DNA of 64,000 bases from Pannonibacter sp051860505 (GCF_051860505.1 NZ_JBHYDX010000004.1:62001-126000); one strand, 5' to 3'. Counted from the stretch's first letter, positions 54,415 through 63,677 are shown. Translations and numbers: made by a program. The notes: generated from the sequence alone by a model not told the origin.

Positions 54415-54866
54415 GAACGCAGATCCGCAATCTGGGGCGTGGTGGAGGACGTCGCAAGGCCGGTCAGCCGCGCGGAACGTAGCAGGATCTCTGCCGTCGA
54501 CAGGTTCAGCGCCATCGGGATGTCATAGACGAGGGCCAGGCGCATCAGCGCTTTGACATCGACATCATGCGGCATTGGTGACAAGGGGTCGGCAAGGAAC
54601 AAAAGGCCGTCTAGCTGCCCTTCGGCAATCATGGCACCAATTTGCTGGTCACCGCCGAGAGGACCGCTTTTGAGGGCGGTCACGTCCAGTTCCGGACAGG
54701 CCGCCTTGACCCGGCCGCCTGTGGTCCCGGTTGCCACGAGACGAAAGGCAGAAAGCTTGTCGCGGTTGCGTTCGGCGAAGGCGACGATCATGTCCTTCTT
54801 CGCGTCATGCGCCACGAGTGCCAGTACCGGCTTTTGTACAGGGCGCTCCGTGCGATCTGGCTCCAT
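54411..54866 (-). CDS. mgsA: Methylglyoxal synthase
   Basis: 151 residues. Converts dihydroxyacetone phosphate to methylglyoxal and phosphate, a phosphate-releasing bypass of glycolysis. Family motifs: HDAKKDM (start of the phosphate site), GTTGGRV, SGPLGGDQQIG with the catalytic aspartate, and FLADPLSPMPHDVDV. The ATG at 54866 follows GGGAG by about ten bases; a longer frame to 54956 is rejected. Overlaps glk. Confidence 0.95.
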   Translation of the reverse strand: MEPDRTERPVQKPVLALVAHDAKKDMIVAFAERNRDKLSAFRLVATGTTGGRVKAACPELDVTALKSGPLGGDQQIGAMIAEGQLDGLLFLADPLSPMPHDVDVKALMRLALVYDIPMALNLSTAEILLRSARLTGLATSSTTPQIADLRS

Positions 54867-55016
54867 GCCAAAAAACTCCCGTGTCACTGGGCCGAGAGGC
54901 CCGATCTCAGTGCTTCGCCACAGCATTAGCCATTTCACGTGGCAAACGCAAAGCACGAGCAGTATCTTCCAAGACGCAGGCTTTGCCAGAGTGCGGAATG
55001 TGTCGTCGGGCCGGTC

Positions 55017-55952
55017 TTACTGGTCTTCGTAGCGGTTGCGCATTTGCCATCTGCGCTCGCCCTCCAGGCACAAGGGATCGATGCCGGTTGCGGCGCGGAT
55101 AACCCTTGCAGTCTCCTCTGATGGCGGCGTTCCGGCGATCTCAAGCACAAGCTTGCGACGGATCGCCTCGGCGAACCGGTCCGCGCCGCGCACTGGCACG
55201 ACAAAGGCTCCAGGGCCACCGATGACACAGGTCTCGTAATAGACGTCAAGATTGTCCATGTCGGACCAGCTGCTGCTGCGGAGCTTGAGTTGCAGCGGCA
55301 GGCCGTTGATGACGATGCCTTTGGCGATCACCTCGTCCCGCGCCACCGGTGCAAATGTGCCTTGATTGTTGGGCCCGTCCCCGGAGACATCGATGACCCG
55401 TTTCATCGCCGCGACAGGCATGCGGTCGAACTGGGCGGCGGAATACAGGAGAGCATCGCCGATAGCGGTTCTATAGGCCCGCCGCACGGGCGTCTCGGCG
55501 AGTGCTGCTGCGAAGTTTGCAGCGTCTTGCGGTGAGCTGATCACATGCCAGTCCACCAGGATGGCCTGGGATTCGCTGCCGGCCCATTCCAGATAGAGGA
55601 CTGCGATCTTTCCCGTCAGCCCGCCGGCGATGGCTTGCATCACCTCATCCGAAGTAATGGCTGCCCGGTAACCGCTGCGCTGCAGGGCGAGTTCATCCAT
55701 GTCCATCGAGTAGGAAATGTCGACCGCAAGGACCAGCGCCACATCCACTTCTTCTGGAATGGGTTGCGCTGAAGCGGCCTGAAAACCTGTTCCAAAGGCG
55801 AGAAGGCCGAGACCCATGATCAACGACTGAAGGTACTTTACCTTGCCGCGAGCCGGCGTTCTGCCGCAGGGCTGTTCGCCGGGCGCACGCACCCGCTGCA
55901 CACCGGTGTTGCCGGTTCCTCCGAGTGCCTGTCGTTCTGGTCTGTCCGTCAT
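55017..55952 (-). CDS. DUF1194-domain VWA protein
   Basis: 311 residues. A von Willebrand A-like domain starts with DVALVLAVDISYSM, where D-x-S-x-S is the metal-binding MIDAS motif. VIDVSGDGPNNQG and CVIGGPGAFVVPV are typical DUF1194 blocks. A hydrophobic stretch (about 42-60, ending ASA) looks like a signal peptide, but the preceding 38 residues make the start doubtful; the ATG at 55952 has AGAGG five bases upstream, while the ATG at 55817 gives a plain signal without positive charge. Probably periplasmic, possibly a scaffold. Paralogue of the next gene. Confidence 0.85.
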   Translation of the reverse strand: MTDRPERQALGGTGNTGVQRVRAPGEQPCGRTPARGKVKYLQSLIMGLGLLAFGTGFQAASAQPIPEEVDVALVLAVDISYSMDMDELALQRSGYRAAITSDEVMQAIAGGLTGKIAVLYLEWAGSESQAILVDWHVISSPQDAANFAAALAETPVRRAYRTAIGDALLYSAAQFDRMPVAAMKRVIDVSGDGPNNQGTFAPVARDEVIAKGIVINGLPLQLKLRSSSWSDMDNLDVYYETCVIGGPGAFVVPVRGADRFAEAIRRKLVLEIAGTPPSEETARVIRAATGIDPLCLEGERRWQMRNRYEDQ

Positions 55953-56049
55953 GCCGCCTCTTGCCCAGCCTGCCGGGGCCGCGGGAGACGGCCTCGGGTT
56001 TAGTGTCGGCCGGTATCCGGCTGCGGCAAAATCGCGTTTGCGTGAGCGG

Positions 56050-56883
56050 TCAGTCGAACAGGGCGCAACTGACAGGCTTGCGTGCCGCTGCCGGGATCAC
56101 CTGCGGCTGGCTTTCCATCAGTCCCGCGATCTCAAGCACGAGTTTCATGCGGATGGCATCCGCGAACCCTTCCTTGGACCGCACCGGAATGGCAAACGAC
56201 CCCGGTCCACCGATCACGCAGTCCTCATAGTAGTGATCGAGGTGCAGCATGGCCTGCCAGGCCGAGGTCTCCGATTTCATCATCAGCGGCAGGCCGTTGA
56301 TGGTGATCCCGGCGGCGATGACCTTGTCGCGCATCTCGGTGACGGTTCCGCCCTGGTTATTCGGGCCGTCGCCGGAGATATCGATGACCTTGCGCATGCC
56401 TTGGTACTTGTTGCCGCTGACGAGCTGTGCCGATTTCTCGAGTGCAGAGAAGATGGATGTCCGCTGCACCTGACGAATGGGAGCCTCGGCAATGCGGGCT
56501 GCGAAGGCTGCGGCGGTCGTGCCGTCTTCGATGATGGTCCAGTCGGCCACCGTAAAGTGCTCGCCGACCCCGCCCCATTCGAAATAGGTGACGGCGATCC
56601 GGCCGGTCGGGCCATACTTGATGGCGTCCAGGACTTCCTGCGATGTGATGGCCGCGACATAGCCGGCGCGCTGGATTTCCTGCTCGTCCGTATCCATGGA
56701 CTGGGAGATGTCGACAGCCAGAACAAGTTCGACATCCACCTCGGCGGCCGGGTCATAGGCCGCGAGACTGCGCGGCAGCGATCGGTCAAACGCCGCAGCG
56801 GTAATTGGGGTCATTGCAAGCATCACCGTCGCAAACAGGCCGGTGAGAATGGTCTTCTGGTTTGTGCACAGCGTGAGACGCAT
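56050..56883 (-). CDS. DUF1194-domain VWA protein, paralogue
   Basis: 277 residues, with a signal peptide (about 1-31, TAAA cleavage) and a VWA-like domain carrying the MIDAS motif DISQS (VDVELVLAVDISQSM). VIDISGDGPNNQG and CVIGGPGSFAIPV repeat blocks of its neighbour. The ATG at 56883 has AAGGAGA seven bases upstream. It lies 97 bases upstream of its paralogue on the same strand, so the two form a tandem pair from a duplication. Function unknown. Confidence 0.88.
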   Translation of the reverse strand: MRLTLCTNQKTILTGLFATVMLAMTPITAAAFDRSLPRSLAAYDPAAEVDVELVLAVDISQSMDTDEQEIQRAGYVAAITSQEVLDAIKYGPTGRIAVTYFEWGGVGEHFTVADWTIIEDGTTAAAFAARIAEAPIRQVQRTSIFSALEKSAQLVSGNKYQGMRKVIDISGDGPNNQGGTVTEMRDKVIAAGITINGLPLMMKSETSAWQAMLHLDHYYEDCVIGGPGSFAIPVRSKEGFADAIRMKLVLEIAGLMESQPQVIPAAARKPVSCALFD

Positions 56884-57330
56884 GGTTGTTCTCCTTGCCT
56901 GGCCGAAGCCGATACCCACGCCTCCCTTGTTCATCGTTCTTGTTGCGGCTAAAGGTCCAGTTAATTTCTAGAACAGCCGATACCTTACGCAGCTCCTCGA
57001 CATTCGATTAGCTGGCGCATGGAATATTCATAGCAAAACGCGTGCCAGAAAATTAGCCGGCAGGAATATGCCGGCAAATCAATGAGTGCACATATTGCGC
57101 TTTTTTACGAGATCGGCAATTTTTGCCCTGAAGCTCGGCAAAAATTGCCGGGTTTGTGGTTTTCTGCAATTTTGCCCGGCAATATCTGCCTGTCCGTAAG
57201 GCAGCATGCCAACGGCATGTGCAGGGTGGCTTCAGGCTCGAAATGGCTTGAGATTGCGGCGTGTCGAGGCCTTTATCCGCTTGACGAAGCCGATATGTGC
57301 GGGCAATCTCTCTGAAGAAATTCTCAGCCG
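56884..57330. other. Divergent AT-rich regulatory region (447 bp)
   Basis: Between the DUF1194 gene and the SorC-type regulator. From about 57035 to 57205 it is packed with inverted repeats of the GGCAA/TTGCC type (listed separately). No gene is supported; the rest is unremarkable. Confidence 0.7.
57056..57190. promoter_or_regulatory. Cluster of GGCAA/TTGCC operators before the SorC-type regulator
   Basis: Repeated motifs: GCCGGCA-N6-TGCCGGC (57056-57075), GGCAATTTTTGCC (57115-57127), its exact inverse GGCAAAAATTGCC (57137-57149), and GCAATTTTGCC (57166-57176) followed by GGCAA. Centres are about 22 and 28 bp apart. The site pattern suggests binding of a tetrameric regulator with looping; the adjacent SorC/DeoR regulator is the natural candidate. 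Confidence 0.7.
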
Positions 57331-58365
57331 GTGAAGAAATTTTCATCGCGCAACACGCCGGAGCAACTGGCGGGAGATCGGGCAAAAGGCCCGGGACGGG
57401 GCGAGGCAGTGCAGGACGAGGACTGGACCACCTATTTGTCGATCAGGGCGGCCTGGCTGTCCTTTGTCGGCGGATGCACGCAGGGCGACATTGCCGCCCG
57501 GCTTGGTGTGTCGCCGGCCAAGGTGCACAGGTTGATTGCCCACGCGCAAAAGGAAGGCCTGATCCGGTTCCAAATCGATGGGCGCCCTATCGAGTGTCTG
57601 GAGCTTGAAGAGCGTTTCACCAAAGCCTTCGGTCTGTCGACCTGCATCATCGCACCGGATCTTGGCGGCTCTGATCCAGCGACGGCCATCCGCGCGGTCG
57701 CATCAGTGGCCGGGCCCTATCTTGCGTCTGTGCTGTCGGCGCCGGAGGTGGTGGGCGTTGGCGTTGGCATGGGGCGCACGCTCAAGGCGGCCGTAGCCGC
57801 GATGCCGCGCATCCACCGGCCGAACCTCTCCGTCATCTCGATTTCCGGCTCGCTGATGCGCAAGCTGTCGGCCAACCCTTATGACGTGGTGCAGCAACTC
57901 GCCGAGCGCACCGGCGGCGAAGGGTATTTTCTGCCCGTGCCCTATTTCGCCGAGAGTGTCGAGGAGCGCGACATGTTCCTTGGCCAGCGCAGCGTGCAGG
58001 ACTTGCTGGAGCGTGCGCGCCGGTCGAATGTGTTTGTGGTCGGCATCGGCTCGATCGACAACGAAGGCCACCTGGTGCAGCGCGGAATGATCAACAAGAC
58101 GGATCAGGAGGGCTTGCGCCGGTCCAATGCGGTAAGTGACCTGATGGGGCGCTTCGTGTCATTGGACGGTCGTCATGCGCCGAGTTCACTGGCCGATGTC
58201 GCGGTCGGGCTGCATTTCGAGGAAGTGCGGGGCGCGCGCGTAATTGCGCTGGTGGGCGGTGAGGGCAAGGCGGATGCAACGCTTGCCGCATTGCGCACGG
58301 GCGTCATTACCGATCTTGTCGCGGATGAAACCCTTGCAAGGGCCCTGCGCGACCGGATCAGTTGA
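57331..58365 (+). CDS. SorC/DeoR-type sugar-binding transcriptional regulator
   Basis: 344 residues, GTG start without strong ribosome site. The N-terminal HTH (TQGDIAARLGVSPAKVHRLI, about 50-69) precedes a SorC-type sugar-phosphate-binding domain: GVGMGRTLKAAV, FVVGIGSIDNEGHLVQRGMI and VAVGLHFEEVRGARVIALVGGEGK (ends V and K). B. subtilis DeoR, which senses deoxyribose 5-phosphate, is of this group. It is followed by a nucleoside uptake and salvage operon on the same strand, so it probably regulates that operon. Confidence 0.9.
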   Translation: MKKFSSRNTPEQLAGDRAKGPGRGEAVQDEDWTTYLSIRAAWLSFVGGCTQGDIAARLGVSPAKVHRLIAHAQKEGLIRFQIDGRPIECLELEERFTKAFGLSTCIIAPDLGGSDPATAIRAVASVAGPYLASVLSAPEVVGVGVGMGRTLKAAVAAMPRIHRPNLSVISISGSLMRKLSANPYDVVQQLAERTGGEGYFLPVPYFAESVEERDMFLGQRSVQDLLERARRSNVFVVGIGSIDNEGHLVQRGMINKTDQEGLRRSNAVSDLMGRFVSLDGRHAPSSLADVAVGLHFEEVRGARVIALVGGEGKADATLAALRTGVITDLVADETLARALRDRIS

Positions 58366-58464
58366 GAGGCCGACGTCCGCCGGCTTATCCGGGGGCGGGG
58401 CCGCTTGTGGGGAAGTAATCGGGACCGGCCATCGGGGCCGTCTCTCTAGTCGGAGGATTGAAGC

Positions 58465-59463
58465 GTGAAAAAGTTTCTGATGATCAGCGCGGCATTCGCT
58501 GGACTTGCGATCTCTGGTGCTGTGCAGGCGGCTGATATCAAGCCGGCAGTTCTGTACGATCTGGGCGGCAAGTTCGACAAGTCGTTCAACGAAGCTGCCT
58601 ACACCGGCGCCGAGCAGTTCAAGAAGGAAACCGGCGTCGAATACCGCGACTTCGAGATCCAGAACGACGCTCAGCGTGAACAGGCGCTGCGCAACTTCGC
58701 CAAGCGCGGCCAGAACCCGATCGTTGCCATTGGTTTCTCGCAGGCGAATGCGGTCGAGAAGGTCGCCAAGGAGTTCCCGGACATCCAGTTCGCCATTGTT
58801 GACATGGTCGTCGACCTGCCGAATGTGCGTTCGGTCGTGTTCAAGGAACACGAAGGGTCCTTCCTCGTTGGCGTGCTGGCCTCGATGGCCTCCAAGTCCG
58901 GCAAGGTCGGCTTCGTCGGCGGCATGGACATTCCGCTGATCTCGAAGTTCTCCTGCGGCTACAAGCAGGGCGTGAAGGCCACCAACGCCAGCGCCGAAGT
59001 ATTCGAAAACATGACCGGCACCACCGGTGCGGCCTGGAATGATCCGGTCAAGGGCGGCGAACTCGCCAAGTCCCAGTTCGACCGCGGTGCGGACGTCGTC
59101 TATCACGCTGCGGGTGCAACCGGCATCGGTGTCCTGCAGGCCGCAGCTGACGCCGGCAAGCTCGGCATCGGCGTCGACAGCAACCAGAACGCCCTGCATC
59201 CGGGCCAGGTCCTGACCTCGATGCTGAAGCGCGTCGACGTCGCTGTGAACAAGGCTTTCTCAGATTCCATGACCGGCAACTGGACTTCGGGCGTCGAAGT
59301 CCTTGGTCTGGCAGAAGGCGGTGTTGACTATGCCTACGACGAGCACAACGCAGCCCTGATCAGCGACGACATGAAGGCTGCGGTGGAGAAGGCCAAGGCC
59401 GACATCATCTCCGGCACCATCAAGGTCCATGACTACATGGCCGACAAGTCCTGCCCGTTCTGA
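58465..59463 (+). CDS. BMP-family nucleoside-binding ABC transporter substrate-binding protein
   Basis: 332 residues, GTG start with GGAGG about eight bases upstream. A Sec signal peptide (1-23, VQAA) precedes the Bmp domain: LYDLGGKFDKSFNEAAYTG, FAIVDMVVDLPNVRSV and GGMDIPLISKF. The family (Treponema TmpC/PnrA) binds purine nucleosides. Two conserved cysteines are present. A hairpin separates it from the ATPase gene, allowing higher expression of the binding protein than of the rest. Confidence 0.93.
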   Translation: MKKFLMISAAFAGLAISGAVQAADIKPAVLYDLGGKFDKSFNEAAYTGAEQFKKETGVEYRDFEIQNDAQREQALRNFAKRGQNPIVAIGFSQANAVEKVAKEFPDIQFAIVDMVVDLPNVRSVVFKEHEGSFLVGVLASMASKSGKVGFVGGMDIPLISKFSCGYKQGVKATNASAEVFENMTGTTGAAWNDPVKGGELAKSQFDRGADVVYHAAGATGIGVLQAAADAGKLGIGVDSNQNALHPGQVLTSMLKRVDVAVNKAFSDSMTGNWTSGVEVLGLAEGGVDYAYDEHNAALISDDMKAAVEKAKADIISGTIKVHDYMADKSCPF

Positions 59464-59480
59464 ACGGACAGGAACAGATC

Positions 59481-59505
59481 GGGCGCGCCGGTTGCCGGCG
59501 CGCCC
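59481..59505. other. Strong hairpin between binding-protein and ATPase genes
   Basis: GGGCGCGCCGG (59481-59491) pairs perfectly with CCGGCGCGCCC (59495-59505) around a TTG loop, 18 bases past the bmp stop. No T-run, so probably a stabilising or attenuating structure that separates expression levels. Confidence 0.8.
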
Positions 59506-59595
59506 CCTCGCCGCAGTTTATCTCGTCGCGCCTGACAGCCGGGCGCATGCCATCACGCCGGACCGGTGTCTGACGCCAAGCGCCCGGGAGCACCC

Positions 59596-61149
59596 ATGAC
59601 CCCAGCTATCGAGCTTCGCAAGATCAACAAGTCTTTCGGGGCCGTTCACGCCAACAAGAACATTGATCTCGTCGTCGGCAAAGGCTCGATCCATGGCATC
59701 ATTGGCGAGAACGGGGCCGGCAAGTCGACCCTGATGTCCATTCTCTACGGCTTCTACAATGCCGATAGCGGAGACATTCTGGTCGATGGCAAGGTTGTAT
59801 CGATCAGCGATTCCAAGACAGCCATCTCGCTTGGCATCGGCATGGTGCATCAGCATTTCATGCTGGTCGACACGTTCAGCGTGTTCGAAAACATCATCCT
59901 CGGTGCCGAGGACGGCACCTTCCTGTCCCGTGGCAGCGACAAGGCGCGCAAGGAACTGGCTCGTCTCGATGCCGACTACGGCCTGAAGGTTGATCCGGAT
60001 GCGCTGATCGAGGATCTGCCTGTCGGCCTGCAGCAGCGGGTGGAGATCCTGAAAGCGCTCTACCGTGGCGCAGAGGTCCTGATCCTTGACGAGCCAACCG
60101 GCGTACTGACGCCGGCCGAGGCCGATCATCTGTTCCGCATCCTTGAGGTACTGAAGAACCAGGGCAAGACCGTGCTCCTGATCACGCACAAGCTGCGCGA
60201 GATCATGGCCATCACCGACACCGTCTCCGTCATGCGCCGCGGCGAAATTGTCGCCACGCGCAAGACGTCGGAGACCAGCATGGAAGAGCTGGCCGAGTTG
60301 ATGGTCGGCCGCCGTGTCCTGCTCACCGTCGACAAGGGCGATGCGGCACCGGGCGCGCCGGTGCTCAAGGTTGAAAATCTCACTGTCACCGATGCGCGCG
60401 GCGTGACTGTCGTCAAGAACGTGTCCTTCGAGGTCCGCGCCGGCGAGATTGTCGGCATTGCCGGCGTGTCTGGCAATGGCCAGTCCGAACTGCTGGAGAC
60501 ACTGGCCGGCATCCGCCGCCCGAAGTCCGGCACTGTCACCATCGGCAGCGAGGTGCTGGATCTGGCCCATCATCCGGTCGATGCATCCGGCATGCGCGCC
60601 AAGAGCGTCGGCCATGTGCCCGAAGACCGGCATCGTATGGGACTGGTGACGTCCTTTGCCGAGTATGAAAACGCGATTCTCGGTTACCATAATGACCCGG
60701 CCTATGCGAAGGGCCCGTTCCTGAATCTGGCCGCGATCAAGGAAGCCGCGAAGGGCGAGATCGCCAAATACGACATACGCCCACCCAATCCGATGCTGAA
60801 GACGGCGAATTTCTCGGGTGGCAACCAGCAGAAGATCGTGCTGGCGCGGGAGATCGAACGCGATCCGTCCGTGCTGCTGATCGGCCAGCCGACGCGCGGC
60901 GTTGACATCGGCGCCATCGAGTTCATTCACAAGCGCATCGTCGAATTGCGCGATGCCAGCAAGGCGATCCTGCTCGTGTCGGTGGAACTGGACGAGATCC
61001 GCTCCCTGTCCGACCGTGTGCTGGTGATGTTCGATGGCCGCATCGTCGGCGAGCGCCTGCCGTCGGCCGGTGAGGGCGAAATTGGGCTGCTCATGGCCGG
61101 TGTCGACGACGCCAGTGCCGCCGCCTCGCGACAGGGAGACGCCGCATGA
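59596..61149 (+). CDS. Nucleoside ABC transporter ATP-binding protein (two domains)
   Basis: 517 residues, two ABC domains as in ribose/nucleoside (Rbs/BmpA) importers. The first has Walker A GENGAGKST, Q-loop MVHQHFMLV, signature LPVGLQQRVEI and Walker B LILDEPTGVL; the second has the degenerate GVSGNGQSEL and FSGGNQQKIVLA with LLIGQPTRGVD. The ATG at 59596 (MTPAIEL) follows GGGAG and is preferred to the GTG at 59566. Its stop overlaps the permease start. Confidence 0.94.
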   Translation: MTPAIELRKINKSFGAVHANKNIDLVVGKGSIHGIIGENGAGKSTLMSILYGFYNADSGDILVDGKVVSISDSKTAISLGIGMVHQHFMLVDTFSVFENIILGAEDGTFLSRGSDKARKELARLDADYGLKVDPDALIEDLPVGLQQRVEILKALYRGAEVLILDEPTGVLTPAEADHLFRILEVLKNQGKTVLLITHKLREIMAITDTVSVMRRGEIVATRKTSETSMEELAELMVGRRVLLTVDKGDAAPGAPVLKVENLTVTDARGVTVVKNVSFEVRAGEIVGIAGVSGNGQSELLETLAGIRRPKSGTVTIGSEVLDLAHHPVDASGMRAKSVGHVPEDRHRMGLVTSFAEYENAILGYHNDPAYAKGPFLNLAAIKEAAKGEIAKYDIRPPNPMLKTANFSGGNQQKIVLAREIERDPSVLLIGQPTRGVDIGAIEFIHKRIVELRDASKAILLVSVELDEIRSLSDRVLVMFDGRIVGERLPSAGEGEIGLLMAGVDDASAAASRQGDAA

Positions 61150-62267
61150 GTGCCGGACAACTACCGCGCTGGGCCGATCTCGGCCTTATTCCACTGCTGA
61201 ACCTGACCGCCGCCTTCCTGGTCTCCGGTCTCGTCGTGCTCATCATCGGCGAGAACCCGATCGAGGTTGTCCAGATCCTGCTCTGGGGCTCGCTCGGCTT
61301 CGGCGAAGGCATCGGCTTCACGCTGTTCTACGCCACCAACTTCATTTTCACCGGCCTTGCTGTCGCCGTGGCCTTCCATGCCGGTCTGTTCAACATCGGC
61401 GGTGAAGGTCAGGCCTATGTCGGCGGCCTCGGCGTTGCGGCCGCCTGCCTGCTGCTTGACCGCATCGTGCCCTGGTGGGTGACACTGCCTTTCGTGATCA
61501 TTGGCTCTGCCGCAGCAGGGGCCGCATGGGCCTTTATTCCGGCCTGGCTGCAGGCAAAGCGTGGCAGCCACGTGGTCATCACGACGATCATGTTCAACTT
61601 CATCGCCGCCTCGATGATGGTCTATCTGCTGGTCAACGTCATCGGCAAGGATGGCTCGATGCAGCCGGAAACCCGCACCTTCGCGGATGGCGGCCGGTTG
61701 CCGATGCTGAATGACGTCTTCCCCTTCTTTGATTTCGGCACTGCGCCGGTCAACCTATCGCTGATTCTGGCGTTGCTGTCGGCCTTCGGCGTCTGGCTCT
61801 TGATCTGGCGTACCCGCCTTGGCTATGCCATCCGCACCCTGGGCGCCAATGCGACGGCGGCCGTCTATGCCGGTATCTCGCCCGCCCGCATCATCATCAT
61901 CACCATGATGATCTCCGGCGGCCTCGCCGGCATGATGGCGATCAACGAGATCATGGGCTCGCAGCACCGCCTGCTGATCGAATTCGTTTCGGGATATGGC
62001 TTCGTCGGCATCGCCGTCGCGCTGATGGGGCGCGGCCATCCGGTCGGCATTGTGCTCGCCGCCGTCCTGTTCGGCATGCTCTACCAGGGCGGCGCCGAAC
62101 TCGCCTTTGAGATCCCGGCCGTGACCCGCGACATGATCCTCGTCATCCAGGGCCTGGTGATCCTCTTCGCCGGTGCACTGGAATATATGTTCCGGCCGAC
62201 GCTGGTGCGGATCTTCACCTTCGCCCGCACGCCGGCCTCCGCCGCGCCTGCAACTGTTGCCAAGTGA
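61146..62267 (+). CDS. Nucleoside ABC transporter permease, first subunit
   Basis: 373 residues, about ten TM segments of the BPD_transp_2 family. NIGGEGQAYVGGL (about 82-94) and AGGLAGMMAINEIMGSQHRL (ends A and L) are its signature loops. Overlaps the ATPase stop by four bases (ATGA) and precedes the second permease by 10 bases. Together they form the membrane pore of the nucleoside importer. Confidence 0.93.
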   Translation: MSAGQLPRWADLGLIPLLNLTAAFLVSGLVVLIIGENPIEVVQILLWGSLGFGEGIGFTLFYATNFIFTGLAVAVAFHAGLFNIGGEGQAYVGGLGVAAACLLLDRIVPWWVTLPFVIIGSAAAGAAWAFIPAWLQAKRGSHVVITTIMFNFIAASMMVYLLVNVIGKDGSMQPETRTFADGGRLPMLNDVFPFFDFGTAPVNLSLILALLSAFGVWLLIWRTRLGYAIRTLGANATAAVYAGISPARIIIITMMISGGLAGMMAINEIMGSQHRLLIEFVSGYGFVGIAVALMGRGHPVGIVLAAVLFGMLYQGGAELAFEIPAVTRDMILVIQGLVILFAGALEYMFRPTLVRIFTFARTPASAAPATVAK

Positions 62268-62277
62268 GGAGGCAGAG

Positions 62278-63246
62278 ATGCTCGAAAGCCTGATCCTCAT
62301 CCTCGACAGTACGGTGCGCCTGTCGACCCCGCTGCTGCTTGCCTGTCTCGCGGGTCTCTACTCCGAGCGTTCGGGCGTGGTCGATATCGGCCTTGAAGGC
62401 AAGATGCTTGGCGCGGCCTTCGGAGCGGCCTGTGTCGCTTTTCTCACCGCAAACGCCTGGGCCGGTCTCCTCGCGGGCATCATGGTGGCGGTGGGCCTGT
62501 CGCTCATCCATGGATTTGCCTCGATCACCCATCGTGGCAACCAGATCGTGTCAGGTGTCGCCATCAACTTCCTTGCTGCCGGGCTGACGGCTCTGCTCGG
62601 CCAGGCCTGGTTCGGACAAGGCGGGCGCACTCCGTCCCTGTCCGGAGGAGGCCGTTTCCTCGAAATCACCTTGCCCTTCGCCAACGAGCTTGCGACCGTG
62701 CCTGTACTCGGTCCGATCTATTCTGGTCTGATTTCTGGCCACAACGCTCTGGTCTATCTCGCTTTCCTCGCCGTGCCCTTTACCTGGTGGGTGCTGTTCC
62801 GCACCCGCTTCGGCCTGCGCCTGAGGGCGGTCGGCGAGAACCCGGCTGCTGTGGACACGGCCGGCATCTCGGTCACCTTCCTGCGCTACCGCGCCGTCAT
62901 CATCTGCGGTGTCTTGTGCGGCATGGCGGGTGCCTATCTCGCGATTGCCCAGTCGTCCGGCTTCATCAAGGATATGACAGCCGGAAAGGGCTTCATCGCG
63001 CTCGCCGCGCTGATCTTTGCCAAGTGGAAGCCGGTCAATGCCATGCTGGCCTGCCTGCTGTTCGGTTTCCTCGATGCGACTGCGATCCGCATGCAGGGCC
63101 AGTCCATCCCCTGGATCGGCGAAGTGCCGGTGCAGGTGTTCCAGGCGCTGCCCTACGTTCTCACGGTCATCCTGCTCGCCGGCTTCATCGGCAAGGCGAT
63201 CCCGCCGAAGGCCAGCGGCATTCCCTATCTGAAGGAGCGCACATGA
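62278..63246 (+). CDS. Nucleoside ABC transporter permease, second subunit
   Basis: 322 residues, again BPD_transp_2 family with about nine TM segments. GVVDIGLEGKMLGAAF (about 30-45) corresponds to the NIGGEG loop of the first permease, and ERSGVVDIGLEG is typical of the second subunit (YufQ-like). GAGGAGG precedes the ATG. Overlaps the start of cdd by four bases (ATGA). Confidence 0.93.
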   Translation: MLESLILILDSTVRLSTPLLLACLAGLYSERSGVVDIGLEGKMLGAAFGAACVAFLTANAWAGLLAGIMVAVGLSLIHGFASITHRGNQIVSGVAINFLAAGLTALLGQAWFGQGGRTPSLSGGGRFLEITLPFANELATVPVLGPIYSGLISGHNALVYLAFLAVPFTWWVLFRTRFGLRLRAVGENPAAVDTAGISVTFLRYRAVIICGVLCGMAGAYLAIAQSSGFIKDMTAGKGFIALAALIFAKWKPVNAMLACLLFGFLDATAIRMQGQSIPWIGEVPVQVFQALPYVLTVILLAGFIGKAIPPKASGIPYLKERT

Positions 63247-63632
63247 GCCGCCTCGACGAACTGTTCGCTGCGGCCAAGACTGCACGCGAAAACGCCTACG
63301 CCCCCTATTCCAACTTCAAGGTCGGCGCGGCCCTCTTGACCGACGGCGGCCACATCGTGCCCGGCTGCAATGTCGAGAACGCGGCCTATCCGGAAGGTGT
63401 CTGCGCCGAGGCCGGGGCAATATCAGCCATGGTCCTCTCCGGCGAGCAGCGCATTGCCGAGGTGGTCGTCGTCGCCGACGCGGCACTCTGCACCCCTTGC
63501 GGCGGCTGCCGCCAGAAGCTGAAGGAGTTCGGCGCCGGGTCGGTCAAGGTCCACATCGCCAACCTCGACGGCATTCGCCGCACCTTCACCATTGACGAAC
63601 TTCTGCCCGCCGGCTTCGCGCTTCACGACTGA
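63243..63632 (+). CDS. cdd: Cytidine deaminase
   Basis: 129 residues. Deaminates cytidine and deoxycytidine to uridine in pyrimidine salvage. Motifs: YSNFKVGAALL, NVENAAYPEGVCAEAGAI (H/C-A-E zinc site with E catalytic) and CTPCGGCRQ (C-x2-C zinc ligands). Translationally coupled to the permease upstream (ATGA) and followed by purine nucleoside phosphorylase, so imported nucleosides are processed at once. Confidence 0.95.
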   Translation: MSRLDELFAAAKTARENAYAPYSNFKVGAALLTDGGHIVPGCNVENAAYPEGVCAEAGAISAMVLSGEQRIAEVVVVADAALCTPCGGCRQKLKEFGAGSVKVHIANLDGIRRTFTIDELLPAGFALHD

Positions 63633-63677
63633 GGCGGCCGGCGGCCTGATCCCTTGAGCATAAGGACGATGAGACCC

